A stretch of DNA of 64,000 nt from Fusibacter ferrireducens. Lineage in GTDB: Bacteria; Bacillota; Clostridia; Peptostreptococcales; Acidaminobacteraceae. The notes beneath the pieces were generated by a model. The model ran no database searches. It saw only the letters and a list, made by a program, of their open reading frames with translations, and was not told the DNA's origin. The stretch spans positions 1 to 64,000 of the forward strand of contig NZ_JADKNH010000007.1 of NCBI RefSeq assembly GCF_015352425.1, read 5' to 3'. This document shows positions 1 to 8,907 of this stretch, piece by piece; within the stretch, counting starts at the first letter, position 1; the number at the start of each line of letters is the position of its first letter. The position numbers and the translations under genes are program-made.

Positions 1-414
<414 letters not shown>

Positions 415-661
415 AATCCTTTTTTGCTCAGCTTTCGCTTAGCTCTTTTGTTTTGTCTTTACAACAAAACGTTTCCGTTGTCTTTCGACTTTATCACTTG
501 TTTCTGTTAAGCAACTTCCACCATCAAGACGGCTTCCGTAAGCTCAAAGAATTGCGTGTTTTAATTCATTTGCGCTATTCAATTTTCAAGGTCCTGTGTT
601 GCTGTTTACATATTGTTAAAACGCTTTTAACTCAGTTTTTACAATGTGTGACAGCTTTTAA

Positions 662-690
662 ATTATACCAAACGTTTATCTCTATGTCAA
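662..690 (-). promoter_or_regulatory. rRNA promoter P2
   Basis: On the minus strand, TTGACA (690-685), a 17-base spacer and TATAAT (667-662). Both hexamers match the housekeeping sigma consensus perfectly. It lies about 250 bases upstream of the mature 16S end, as expected for an rRNA core promoter. Confidence 0.9.
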
Positions 691-779
691 TACTTAAAAA
701 CACTTTTTTAGTTTGATATTTTCTTGCATTTATTCTCTTTGTCGTCGGAAAAACATGAGTTTGATCAGGCGACTTGATA

Positions 780-808
780 ATCTTACTACAGATAAAGTTT
801 GTCGTCAA
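780..808 (-). promoter_or_regulatory. rRNA promoter P1
   Basis: On the minus strand, TTGACG (808-803), a 17-base spacer and TAAGAT (785-780), 118 bases upstream of P2. Tandem promoters are usual for rRNA operons. A degenerate copy sharing the CGACGACAAA core lies between the two, near 739-750. Confidence 0.7.
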
Positions 809-987
809 CACTTTTTGAATACTTTTTTCTTCATTTTCAAAAGTGTATCAATTCTCAATTTTCTGAAATTTTACAAACACTTGCAAACACTCAAATGATT
901 GCTATTGAGTATTCTCAGAGGCATTGGAAAATTTATTTTAAAACAAATAATTTCCCCCTACATTAAGTCTATTTGAAATAAGTAATT

Positions 988-1020
988 CAAAAAACCAGCA
1001 CACTCTAATGAGCTGCTGGT
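988..1020 (-). terminator. Intrinsic terminator of the parE-parC operon
   Basis: ACCAGCA (994-1000) pairs with TGCTGGT (1014-1020). Read on the minus strand the hairpin is followed by TTTTTTG. It lies about 30 bases past the stop of the small membrane protein gene and so closes the parE-parC transcript before the rRNA promoters. Confidence 0.85.
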
Positions 1021-1051
1021 CCATGTAAAGTCAGTTCTACTTCTATTTCGC

Positions 1052-1414
1052 TTATATGACGTCAAAAATTTCTTTCGTCGTCACTTCATAAAAAGCATAC
1101 TTATTGAAATAGGTTCTCTTACTGATTAGAATTTCATAACCCTCTTTTTCAAAGATCATACCTCGACCATAGTGTTTGAGAAAATGCCATCCCATTGATT
1201 TCATTTCTATTAGAAAATCAATTTCATGGTCCGCTTTGGCTACAAAGGAAAGTGCTTTAAAAGAAATTTTCTGAACCTTTTTATCTTTTGTCTCTACTTT
1301 TAAAATGCCCAAAAGAATGTCAATCCATTTTAACTCATAACTGACTTTTAAAATCATACTGACTGTTAATAAGACGATCATACCATTAACAATTTTCTTT
1401 ACTCTTGGATTCAT
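1052..1414 (-). CDS. Small membrane protein of unknown function
   Basis: This encodes a 120-residue protein that I do not recognise with certainty. It has one hydrophobic segment near the N-terminus (about residues 10-30, KKIVNGMIVLLTVSMILKVS), then a soluble part ending in a block with KSMGWHFLKHYGRGMIFEKE, a pattern seen in short conserved hypothetical proteins of clostridia. The ATG at 1414 is preferred over an upstream in-frame TTG (1435) because AAGGAGG ends 6 bases before it and the longer form would start upstream of that site. It follows parC by 56 bases and precedes the operon terminator, so it is probably co-transcribed with the topoisomerase genes. Confidence 0.7.
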   Translation of the reverse strand: MNPRVKKIVNGMIVLLTVSMILKVSYELKWIDILLGILKVETKDKKVQKISFKALSFVAKADHEIDFLIEMKSMGWHFLKHYGRGMIFEKEGYEILISKRTYFNKYAFYEVTTKEIFDVI

Positions 1415-1470
1415 GACAAACCTCCTTAATATCAACCACTTTGATGATACCCTTTTTTAAATAGGATAAG

Positions 1471-3684
1471 CTATAATTTATTATTCTTTTTTTCAATCCA
1501 TTGATTCACTGCAAGTTTGGAAACTAAATCTAGCTCATCACCTGACTTGGGAACGCTTTCAATTTTATACTTTTCTATGTCTTTAATATCAACATCTGTT
1601 GGCATCATATAAGCACTTATACGAGTGCCTTTTTTCATACGTACAATTTGAATGCCTTTTGTATTTTTAGTCACTTTCTCTGTGACGAGCTCCGTCGAGC
1701 ATAACAGCGCCCTCATCTCACCTTTTGGATCTTCTCTAATCGCTAAAAGAGAGCTTTCCTCATTAAAATAGAAAATTCCCACTAAATTAGATTCATCAGA
1801 ATAAGCCTTAACCAGTTTCTTCCGATTTGTCTTTGTCTTATATGCAGAAAGAGGTACTCTAGCCATTTTGCCGTTTTCAAATCCAAAAATCATAAAGCCT
1901 TCAAATTCTCTTGTAATCACACAATAGACAACTTCTTCATCGGTTTCTAAATCAAGAATATTAGGTAAGTAAACGCCTAAGCTACTCACTTTTTGATCTT
2001 CAATCTCATAGAGCTTAAGCTTATAAACGTTGTTTTGATTTGTAAAAAATAAAATCTCGTCTTTATTATTGCCCTCTATCTCCTGAAGAATTTCATCTTC
2101 TTCTTTAATTTTATGATCCCCACTAGATCTTAAAGAAACTAGAGAAATTTTCTTAAAATAATTATGTGCTGTAAAAAAGACTTTGAGATTATAATCTTCC
2201 ACGTGATTTTCTTCATTCAAGGTAACGATTTCGTTCGTAGTGACGAGTTGTGTTTTTCTATCCTGACCATACTTTTTTACAACGCGTTCCAAATCTTTAA
2301 TAATGACCTTATTGATTTTCGATTCACTACCTAGTAATGCATTTAACTTTTCCAATTGTTTTTCAAGTTCTGTTAGTTCACTTAACCTATTGAGAATGTA
2401 TTCCTTATTTAAATATCTCAACCTTATATCTGCAACGTATTCCGCTTGAACTTCGTCAATACTAAAAGCATTCATAAGGTTGCCAATAACTTCTTTATCA
2501 CGCTCTGTTTCCCTAATGATTTTAATGGCTAAATCGATGTCTAAGAGAACTTCCTTCAAACCATATAGTAAATGAAGTTTATCAGTCAATTTTTTTATAT
2601 CATATCGGACACTGCGCCTAATACATTCTCGTCTAAAAATCAACCATTCGTTCAAAATAGATTTGACGCCTAATATTTTAGGTCTTCCATTAATTAACAT
2701 GTTGAAATTACATGAGAAACTGTCTTCCAAAGGCGTATATTTAAATAGCTTGGCAATAAGCTTATCCGGATCAGTACCTCTTTTTAAATCAATGGCGATT
2801 TTGAGTCCTTTTAAATCAGTTTCGTCCCGAACATCGCTGATCTCTCTTATTTTATTCGTTTTTACAAGTTCAATAATCTTATCAATAATTTGTTCTATCG
2901 TTGTGGTATAGGGAATTTCTGATATTTCAATCATATTATCCTGCTTTATATATTCAGCTTTCCCTCTCATCCTAAAACTGCCTTGTCCGGTATCGTATAT
3001 TTTTTGCATCTCTTCAGGGACATATATAAGTTCTCCACCTGTTGGAAAATCAGGTGCAGGCATTAAAGAGAGCAAGTCCACATTAGGATTTTTTATAAAT
3101 GCAATCGTCGTATGGCATAGTTCCTTAAGATTAAAACTTGCAAAATTGCTCGCCATCCCTACGGCTATTCCCTTATTGGGATTTGCCAATATGTTGGGAA
3201 ATGTTATAGGCAAAAGAGCTGGCTCCTTCATAGAACCATCGTAATTGTCCACAAAATCAACATTTTCCTTGTCAATTTCCATAAAAATCTCTTCACATAC
3301 TTCTGCCAATTTTACTTCCGTGTATCTTGGTGCAGCATATTTCATATCTCTAGAAGTGACTTTACCAAAATTTCCTTTTGAATCTATATAGGGCAATAGA
3401 AGTGATTCATTGGCATGAGCAAGTCTCACAAGGGTTGCATATATCGCTTGATCTCCGTGTGGATTAAGTTTCATCGTCTGTCCAACGACATTGGCAGATT
3501 TAGTTCTTTGCCCTTTTAGCAACTTCATTTTATACATTGTATATAGAATTTTCCTATGCGAGGGTTTAAAGCCATCAATTTCAGGAATTGCCCTTGAAAC
3601 GATTACACTCATAGCATATGGCATATAATTTTGTTCAAGTGTATCGGTTATTTTTTGCTCTATTATTAAATCGCTATCCATCAT
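1471..3684 (-). CDS. parC: Type IIA topoisomerase subunit A (ParC/topoisomerase IV-like)
   Basis: This is the DNA-breaking subunit of an ATP-dependent type II topoisomerase that partners with the neighbouring B subunit to decatenate or relax DNA. The 737-residue protein has the winged-helix breakage-reunion domain with catalytic Tyr121 in AAPRYTEVKL, preceded by the NPHGDQAIYATLVRL block, a tower and coiled-coil region (about 330-470), and a C-terminal beta-pinwheel. I see no canonical GyrA box (QRRGGRG) in the C-terminal domain, which favours topoisomerase IV over gyrase. The start ATG at 3684 has TAGGAG upstream; a second ATG follows directly. It lies 17 bases after parE in the same operon. 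The sequence is divergent, so the assignment as ParC rather than an extra gyrase is an inference. Confidence 0.88.
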   Translation of the reverse strand: MMDSDLIIEQKITDTLEQNYMPYAMSVIVSRAIPEIDGFKPSHRKILYTMYKMKLLKGQRTKSANVVGQTMKLNPHGDQAIYATLVRLAHANESLLLPYIDSKGNFGKVTSRDMKYAAPRYTEVKLAEVCEEIFMEIDKENVDFVDNYDGSMKEPALLPITFPNILANPNKGIAVGMASNFASFNLKELCHTTIAFIKNPNVDLLSLMPAPDFPTGGELIYVPEEMQKIYDTGQGSFRMRGKAEYIKQDNMIEISEIPYTTTIEQIIDKIIELVKTNKIREISDVRDETDLKGLKIAIDLKRGTDPDKLIAKLFKYTPLEDSFSCNFNMLINGRPKILGVKSILNEWLIFRRECIRRSVRYDIKKLTDKLHLLYGLKEVLLDIDLAIKIIRETERDKEVIGNLMNAFSIDEVQAEYVADIRLRYLNKEYILNRLSELTELEKQLEKLNALLGSESKINKVIIKDLERVVKKYGQDRKTQLVTTNEIVTLNEENHVEDYNLKVFFTAHNYFKKISLVSLRSSGDHKIKEEDEILQEIEGNNKDEILFFTNQNNVYKLKLYEIEDQKVSSLGVYLPNILDLETDEEVVYCVITREFEGFMIFGFENGKMARVPLSAYKTKTNRKKLVKAYSDESNLVGIFYFNEESSLLAIREDPKGEMRALLCSTELVTEKVTKNTKGIQIVRMKKGTRISAYMMPTDVDIKDIEKYKIESVPKSGDELDLVSKLAVNQWIEKKNNKL

Positions 3685-3701
3685 GACACTCCTATTTTGA
3701 A

Positions 3702-5678
3702 TTAACTTAAATCAAGCATTTCTAAATAATGCTCACCATTCTCTTCTATAAAATCTTTCCTACCCTCTAGATCATCACCCAAAAGCACTTCAAACATTCT
3801 TTGTATTTCATAATAGTCTTCTTTCGATGAAATTCTTATAAGCTTTCTTGAATCAGGGCACATAGTCGTTTGCCACATCATATCTGGGTTGTTTTCACCG
3901 AGTCCTTTTGATCTTTGAATAGTGTACTTTTTATTGAGGGTCTTAACGAAATCATTTTTTTCTTTTTCGCTGTAAGCAAAAAATGTATTGCCATCCGAAG
4001 TGTTGATTTCAAATAAAGGGGATTCAGCAATATAGATATTTCCACGATCAATCAATGTTGGCACCAGTCTATAGATCATCGTAAGCACCAATGTTCTTAT
4101 CTGAAAGCCATCCACATCAGCATCTGTACATATGATGATTTTATCCCACTTTAAGTTGTCATAATTAAAAGTGTCCAATTCCTTATTGTGACGCGTTTTA
4201 ATTTCCACACCACAACCTAATATTTTTATGAGATCTGTAATGATCTCTGATTTAAAGATCTTGTCGTAATCGGCTTTGAGACAATTTAAGATTTTCCCTC
4301 TAATAGGCATTAAGGCCTGGAATTCACTATCTCTTGCCATTTTACATGCACCGAGAGCTGAATCCCCTTCCAAAATATAGAGCTCACGAATCTCAGTATC
4401 TTTGGTTCTACAGTTTATAAATTTCTTGACACGGTTTGTGAAATCCATTTTTGCACTGAGTGTTTTCTTTAAGTTTAACCTCGTATTTTCTGCTTTTTCA
4501 CGAGATCTCTTATTGATCAATATTTGATCAACTACTCTTAGTGCCTCTTCCTTATTTTCTATAAAGTAGATCTCTAAATTTTTCTTAATGACATCTGTCA
4601 TGAATTCTTGAATATACTTATTTGTAATTGCTTTCTTGGTTTGGTTCTCATAGCTCGTTACTGTTGAAAAGGAATTAGTTACTAAAATTAAGCTGTCTTG
4701 AATATCAATAAAAGAAATTTTTTTCTCATTCTTATTGTACTTGTTTTCATTTTTTATAAATTTATCAATTTCATAAGTGAACGCGTTTCTAACCGCTTTG
4801 TCTGGAGACCCCCCATGCTCTAAATAACTAGAATTATGAAAGTATTCCAGCAAATTCACTTCATTGTTGAAAGCAAATGCAATTTGAGTTTTAACTTTAT
4901 AATCAGGCATGTCACCTCGATCACGGCCAAAACCTTGCTCCTCAAAATAATAAACTGCCGAAATTGATTTCTCTGCCCCAACTTCATCAATATAATCTTT
5001 GATGCCATTTTCATATATATATTCAAAGTATAGATCACTTTCTTCATCGTGAAGTATGAACTTGATACCCGGATTCACAATGGATTGTTTTTTTAAGACA
5101 CTTTGATAAAATTCGATGGGAATATTTATATCTTTAAAAACCTCTAAGTCGGGACGCCATTTAATTTGTGATCCAGTTCTCCTATATTTTTTTTCTTCTT
5201 TTACAAATCCGTTTTTAACAATTTCACCTTTTTCGAAATTAAGTCTATATTCAAAGCCATCTCTGTGAATAATAACATCCATATATTCTGAACTATACTG
5301 TGTGGCACAAAGTCCCAGCCCATTAAGTCCTAAACTATATTCGTAGACATCCGAATCGTTATTATTGTATTTTCCTCCAGCATACAATTCTGTGAAGATA
5401 AGCTCCCAATTGAATTTTTTTTCATTCTGATTATAATCAACAGGAATCCCTCTGGCATTATCTATAACTGAAATGGATAAATCTTTATGTCTAACCACTT
5501 TAATTTCTCGTCCAAATCCTTGCCTAGCCTCATCAATAGAATTAGAGAGTATCTCGAAAAATGAGTGTTGACATCCTTCTAATCCATCTGAGCCGAATAT
5601 GACAGAAGGTCTCTTTCTTACACGATCTGCACCCTTAAGAGCAACGATACTTTCATTTGTATATTTTTGTTGACTCAT
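3702..5678 (-). CDS. parE: Type IIA topoisomerase subunit B (ParE-like ATPase)
   Basis: This ATPase subunit of the type II topoisomerase captures and passes the transported DNA segment. From the ATG at 5678 it has 658 residues. The GHKL ATPase features are in order: N-box around residues 43-51 (EILSNSIDEA), DNARGIPVD (73-81) and GLNGLGLC (117-124). The C-terminal Toprim domain has EGDSA and a TDADVDG metal site followed by the GyrB/ParE C-terminal tail. An in-frame ATG at 5693 is rejected because the AGAGGTG ribosome site lies between it and 5678. The Toprim motif EGDSALGACKMAR departs from the usual EGDSAGGSAKQGR, so this pair is diverged from standard gyrase. It is the first gene of the parE-parC unit. 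Confidence 0.88.
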   Translation of the reverse strand: MSQQKYTNESIVALKGADRVRKRPSVIFGSDGLEGCQHSFFEILSNSIDEARQGFGREIKVVRHKDLSISVIDNARGIPVDYNQNEKKFNWELIFTELYAGGKYNNNDSDVYEYSLGLNGLGLCATQYSSEYMDVIIHRDGFEYRLNFEKGEIVKNGFVKEEKKYRRTGSQIKWRPDLEVFKDINIPIEFYQSVLKKQSIVNPGIKFILHDEESDLYFEYIYENGIKDYIDEVGAEKSISAVYYFEEQGFGRDRGDMPDYKVKTQIAFAFNNEVNLLEYFHNSSYLEHGGSPDKAVRNAFTYEIDKFIKNENKYNKNEKKISFIDIQDSLILVTNSFSTVTSYENQTKKAITNKYIQEFMTDVIKKNLEIYFIENKEEALRVVDQILINKRSREKAENTRLNLKKTLSAKMDFTNRVKKFINCRTKDTEIRELYILEGDSALGACKMARDSEFQALMPIRGKILNCLKADYDKIFKSEIITDLIKILGCGVEIKTRHNKELDTFNYDNLKWDKIIICTDADVDGFQIRTLVLTMIYRLVPTLIDRGNIYIAESPLFEINTSDGNTFFAYSEKEKNDFVKTLNKKYTIQRSKGLGENNPDMMWQTTMCPDSRKLIRISSKEDYYEIQRMFEVLLGDDLEGRKDFIEENGEHYLEMLDLS

Positions 5679-5728
5679 TCCACACCTCTTCATCTAGATT
5701 ATGCATATTAATTTTTTATTCAGTCCTA

Positions 5729-5759
5729 ATCATATCAAATGATTACAAGGTATTGCAAG
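5729..5759 (-). promoter_or_regulatory. Candidate promoter of parE-parC
   Basis: On the minus strand, CTTGCA (5759-5754), a 19-base spacer and TATGAT (5734-5729) with an extended TGA just before the -10. It lies about 50 bases upstream of the parE start. The long spacer is compensated by the extended -10 element. Confidence 0.45.
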
Positions 5760-5848
5760 TTTTTTATTAAGAACACGCGTTCGATTATTTGTTTTTTATG
5801 CTCTCCTGTTCAATTTGAGCATTTAAGTATGATACATCCCCTATAATA

Positions 5849-5906
5849 TAAAAAATCTTCACCGCAAAAGAACACTATTCAAGCTCTGCGTGTAAAGATT
5901 TTTTTA
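5849..5906 (-). terminator. Terminator after the HD-GYP gene
   Basis: AAAAAATCTT (from 5850) pairs with AAGATTTTTT (to 5904), with an inner CGCA/TGCG pairing. The run of T on either strand makes it potentially bidirectional. It lies about 65 bases past the stop of the HD-GYP gene, just before the parE promoter. Confidence 0.7.
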
Positions 5907-5969
5907 ATACATATTATTTCAATAGTTTGCTCATTTAAATATCCAGTAAAGAACAAACAACTTGCCAGT

Positions 5970-7043
5970 TTAAAACTCAAGCATTTTATCAATTTCAAGT
6001 TCTATATGCCGCCGCAAATCGAAAAAAGACTCTCCTACCTTAATCAGGGGTCTTGCAGGATCATCTTTATAAGTCATAATGACTTCACCCTCTTGACCAT
6101 TGTTTAGACGCACTCTATGACCAATATAAAAATGTGAAATATTAGACAGAAAAGTTTTAGACATCGAGAAATCTAGCGAACTGTAGCATTTTTCTAAAAT
6201 AAAGCTTGCCACTTCAAAAGGATGCATTGCAGGCTTATATACTCGATCAGCAGTCATTGCACAATACACATCGGCAACAGATACAATTTTAGCATTGTAA
6301 CTCATCTGATTACCTGTTATGCCATTAGGATATCCAGTGCCATCCACTCTTTCATGGTGCTGTAAAACACCTAACATGACATCATAATTTATGTTTGGAA
6401 TATCCTTAATCAAAATATAGCCTAGAGTCGCGTGCGTTTTAATGACCTTAAACTCTTCAAAATTTAAAGGTCCAGGCTTATTGAGAATATTGTCGGGAAT
6501 ATTGCATTTGCCAATATCATGTAACAGACCTGCCAAAGCTGCGTCTTTTATACCTTTAACATCTAATTTACACCACTTTGCAAGGAGACCTGAAATCATA
6601 GAAACTCTCACAGAATGATCAAACGTATAATCATCATAAGAATGTATCTGCCACATTTTTCGAGTAAATGCTTCATCGTTTAAAATTGCTTCATACATAG
6701 GCTCTAATATATCTTGAATTTCTTCGTAAACCGGAACACGTCCCAACTTAAATTCATTATAAATGCCTTTAAATTTATGAACCGTATTTTGGTACTTTTC
6801 TTCAACATCTGACGGCTTATCTAATCGATTATAGGTTACCATATGAGTAGATGTGCTCTCTAAATCTGCTTGAGTATCAGCACTTCTAATACTAACAAAT
6901 TCAATTTGCTTTCGTTTAAGGTACTGAATATGAACATCATTAAGAAGAGAGTGTGCTCCAATGAGAACAACTCCATTATCATCATAGACATCTTCTAACA
7001 ATTCCATGCCCGCCTCAAGTTGCATAACATCTACTTTTGTCAT
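5970..7043 (-). CDS. HD-GYP domain cyclic di-GMP phosphodiesterase
   Basis: This 357-residue soluble protein is predicted to hydrolyse cyclic di-GMP. The N-terminal part (about 1-60) is the small domain often found in front of HD-GYP in Clostridia. The HD-GYP domain shows H143, HDIGK (175-179), H204, HHE (229-231) and DGTGYP (234-239), all metal or signature residues intact, so activity is likely. A C-terminal extension (about 300-357, GHRVRLNNGQEGEVIMTY) has the small beta domain shared with the other HD-GYP protein at 13935-14999. The start has GGGTGG four bases upstream. It stands alone between the topoisomerase operon and ssb. With a cyclic di-GMP riboswitch on the pilus operon, it is a likely modulator of pilus expression. 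Confidence 0.88.
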   Translation of the reverse strand: MTKVDVMQLEAGMELLEDVYDDNGVVLIGAHSLLNDVHIQYLKRKQIEFVSIRSADTQADLESTSTHMVTYNRLDKPSDVEEKYQNTVHKFKGIYNEFKLGRVPVYEEIQDILEPMYEAILNDEAFTRKMWQIHSYDDYTFDHSVRVSMISGLLAKWCKLDVKGIKDAALAGLLHDIGKCNIPDNILNKPGPLNFEEFKVIKTHATLGYILIKDIPNINYDVMLGVLQHHERVDGTGYPNGITGNQMSYNAKIVSVADVYCAMTADRVYKPAMHPFEVASFILEKCYSSLDFSMSKTFLSNISHFYIGHRVRLNNGQEGEVIMTYKDDPARPLIKVGESFFDLRRHIELEIDKMLEF

Positions 7044-7157
7044 TTAACCACCCATTATTTCATTTCTATTGCCCCACTTGTATTATAAACTTTTACAGCT
7101 CAAAAAACCAGTCATTTTTTTTACAAATATAGTGGCGAGGTCCTTCAAATGCTCGTT

Positions 7158-7514
7158 CTACTGCTTGTTCTCAGAATGCAATGATTCTAAAAACTGTACT
7201 CGATCTGCTACAATTTCAGTCATATAAACGATGTCCCCATCTTCTTTTTCAAATCTACTTGTGGACACTTTGCCAGTGATACTTACCAGTGCGCCTTTAT
7301 CTAGATATTTACAACAATTTTCTGCAATTTTCCCCCAGACAGTTATTCTAGGAAAATCAGCAGTAGGCTTGCCTTCATTTCTCTTTTCATCTTTTTGAGT
7401 ACTTCCAAGGTAACGATCAACCGCCAAATTAAATTTCGTGCAAAATCTTTCTTCACCAACTAACTTCAATTCAGGTGCCTGTGTAATTCTTCCAACTAAG
7501 CTCACGTTATTCAT
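7158..7514 (-). CDS. ssb: Single-stranded DNA-binding protein, short form without acidic tail
   Basis: This OB-fold protein binds single-stranded DNA. It is 118 residues, starts MNNVSLVGRITQAPELK and has the ITVWGKIAENCCKYLDKGALVSITGK core, typical of bacterial SSB. The family usually runs to about 140-180 residues with a Gly/Gln linker and an acidic tip such as DDDIPF that recruits partner proteins. Here the chain stops right after the OB fold (ESLHSENKQ), so the partner-docking tip is missing. That suggests a secondary or specialised SSB rather than the main replicative one. The start has AGGAGG at good spacing and its own promoter upstream. Confidence 0.9.
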   Translation of the reverse strand: MNNVSLVGRITQAPELKLVGEERFCTKFNLAVDRYLGSTQKDEKRNEGKPTADFPRITVWGKIAENCCKYLDKGALVSITGKVSTSRFEKEDGDIVYMTEIVADRVQFLESLHSENKQ

Positions 7515-7552
7515 AAAATCCTCCTATTTTTACATATAATGGTATTAAATTA

Positions 7553-7580
7553 ATTTTACCATTATTTTGAATTTTGTCAA
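7553..7580 (-). promoter_or_regulatory. ssb promoter
   Basis: On the minus strand, TTGACA (7580-7575), a 16-base spacer and TAAAAT (7558-7553), about 40 bases upstream of the ssb start codon. Confidence 0.7.
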
Positions 7581-7592
7581 ATATTTTTTTGC

Positions 7593-7620
7593 TTGTTTTT
7601 TGGATTATTTCAGTTATAAT
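7593..7620 (+). promoter_or_regulatory. Promoter of the MFS transporter gene
   Basis: TTGTTT (7593-7598), a 16-base spacer and TATAAT (7615-7620), 39 bases before the start codon. It is divergent from the ssb promoter in the same short intergenic region. Confidence 0.55.
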
Positions 7621-7658
7621 TGTTATGTATTTCGGATATCGAAATTAAAGAGGTGACT

Positions 7659-8897
7659 ATGCTTTTCCAAAAAAAATATTTTAAGGACAGATCTGAAATC
7701 TCAAATTTGAATATCAATATATATAACGGTATTTTTTATGCGCTTGCACTCAATCTTGTGAATCCATATTTTGCTAAATTTGCCGAAAGGCTCGGCGCAG
7801 GGGATTACGAACTCGCCTTTTTAAATTCAGGTCCTGCATTTGTGAGTATTTTCGCTTTGATTCCAGGTGCCCTCATCATTGAAACCTTTGGAGATAAAAA
7901 AAAGTCGACGGCATTTATAATGTTTGCTCATAAACTATTTTATCTACTCCTGGCAATTGTGCCTTTTGTCCATGATATTTCCAAACCTTGGCTATTTGTT
8001 TTATTAGTTGCTTTAATGAATTTCCCTGGTTCAATTTATCTTATGGGCTACCAGATCTGTATCGGTGATTTATTTGCGCCACGCGAAAGAAGTCGTGCCA
8101 TGGGCCTTAGAAATAAATATTCTGATCTTTTCAAATTGATGACTACTTTAATCGCCGGGCAACTGCTCACTAGACTTCCTCAAAATAACCAAGAAGTCAT
8201 TTTTTTATACCACATTTTCTTTTTGATTGCTTTTGCATTTGGGATTCTGGAAGTGCTCAGCTTTAGCAAATTTACGATTCGTACACTCTACGCTCCCCAA
8301 AAAACATCTTTTAAAGCATCTTTAAAGGATGCTGTTGCCTTTGTGCGTAACAATTCTGAGTTTAAGATTTTTTTAGCTTGTTCGTTAACCTTTTACTTTG
8401 GATGGCAAATGGGCTGGCCTCTTTTTAACATCTATCTCATTAAGACTCTTGGAGCCAACGAGGCTTGGTTAAGTGCCATTTCAATTGCATCTGGCTTATC
8501 CTCTATTTTAACTTCGACACTGTGGGCAAAATTTGCCGACAAATACGGCAACACATTGACCATTGCAATTGCCACTTTTGGCATGAGTATTACACCCATT
8601 CTATATGCATTGAGTAATTCCCTTTGGATGTTAGTCTTATTTAACGTCATTATAGGTGTTTCCATTGCTGGTACAATACTGGTTCTCTTCAATATGCTCC
8701 TTGAAGTCACTCCAGATCAAAATAGAACCACCATCATCTCTATTTATAATACCCTTATAGCAATTTCCGCCACATTTGCACCTATTATCGGCGTTGCTAT
8801 CAAAGATATGACCAACATAAAAACAGCCCTAGTCATCGTTGGATGTATCAGGCTGTTTGGTAGTTTTACTTTCTATCTCAGAAAAAAATTAGCTTAG
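7659..8897 (+). CDS. Major facilitator superfamily transporter
   Basis: This 412-residue integral membrane protein has about 12 hydrophobic segments and is a predicted secondary transporter with unknown substrate. The loop DLFAPRERSRAMGLRNKYSD after the fourth segment is typical of an MFS family annotated as drug or sugar-like exporters in Firmicutes. The second half begins near residue 210 (FKIFLACSLTFYFGWQMGWP), and a WAKFADKYGN loop matches the MFS cytoplasmic signature. The ATG at 7659 is chosen because AAAGAGG lies just upstream; an in-frame TTG at 7620 overlaps the -10 element and is rejected. It is a single gene, convergent with the large sensor kinase and ending 10 bases from it. Confidence 0.85.
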   Translation: MLFQKKYFKDRSEISNLNINIYNGIFYALALNLVNPYFAKFAERLGAGDYELAFLNSGPAFVSIFALIPGALIIETFGDKKKSTAFIMFAHKLFYLLLAIVPFVHDISKPWLFVLLVALMNFPGSIYLMGYQICIGDLFAPRERSRAMGLRNKYSDLFKLMTTLIAGQLLTRLPQNNQEVIFLYHIFFLIAFAFGILEVLSFSKFTIRTLYAPQKTSFKASLKDAVAFVRNNSEFKIFLACSLTFYFGWQMGWPLFNIYLIKTLGANEAWLSAISIASGLSSILTSTLWAKFADKYGNTLTIAIATFGMSITPILYALSNSLWMLVLFNVIIGVSIAGTILVLFNMLLEVTPDQNRTTIISIYNTLIAISATFAPIIGVAIKDMTNIKTALVIVGCIRLFGSFTFYLRKKLA

Positions 8898-8907
8898 ATA
8901 TCACGTG

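Larger units (their letters stand above)
415..987 (-). other. rRNA operon leader and upstream AT-rich region, no protein gene
   Basis: This stretch separates the 16S gene from the next gene. On the minus strand, bases 415-655 form the transcribed leader: it contains CCTTGAAAATTGAATAG (revcomp near 575-592), the motif common in Firmicute rRNA leaders and spacers, and a small AGCT/AGCT stem near 430-445 that could be part of precursor processing. Bases 656-987 hold two promoters (listed separately) and otherwise A/T-rich sequence. Two short open frames on the plus strand here run antisense to the leader and have no ribosome site, so I do not call them genes. Confidence 0.75.

Noticed and set aside
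453-898. Two open frames on the plus strand within the rRNA leader region
   Set aside because: They run antisense to the rRNA leader and promoters, have no ribosome site and no recognisable sequence.
5693-5693. Upstream ATG start for parE
   Set aside because: The ribosome site lies downstream of it, so the ATG at 5678 fits better.
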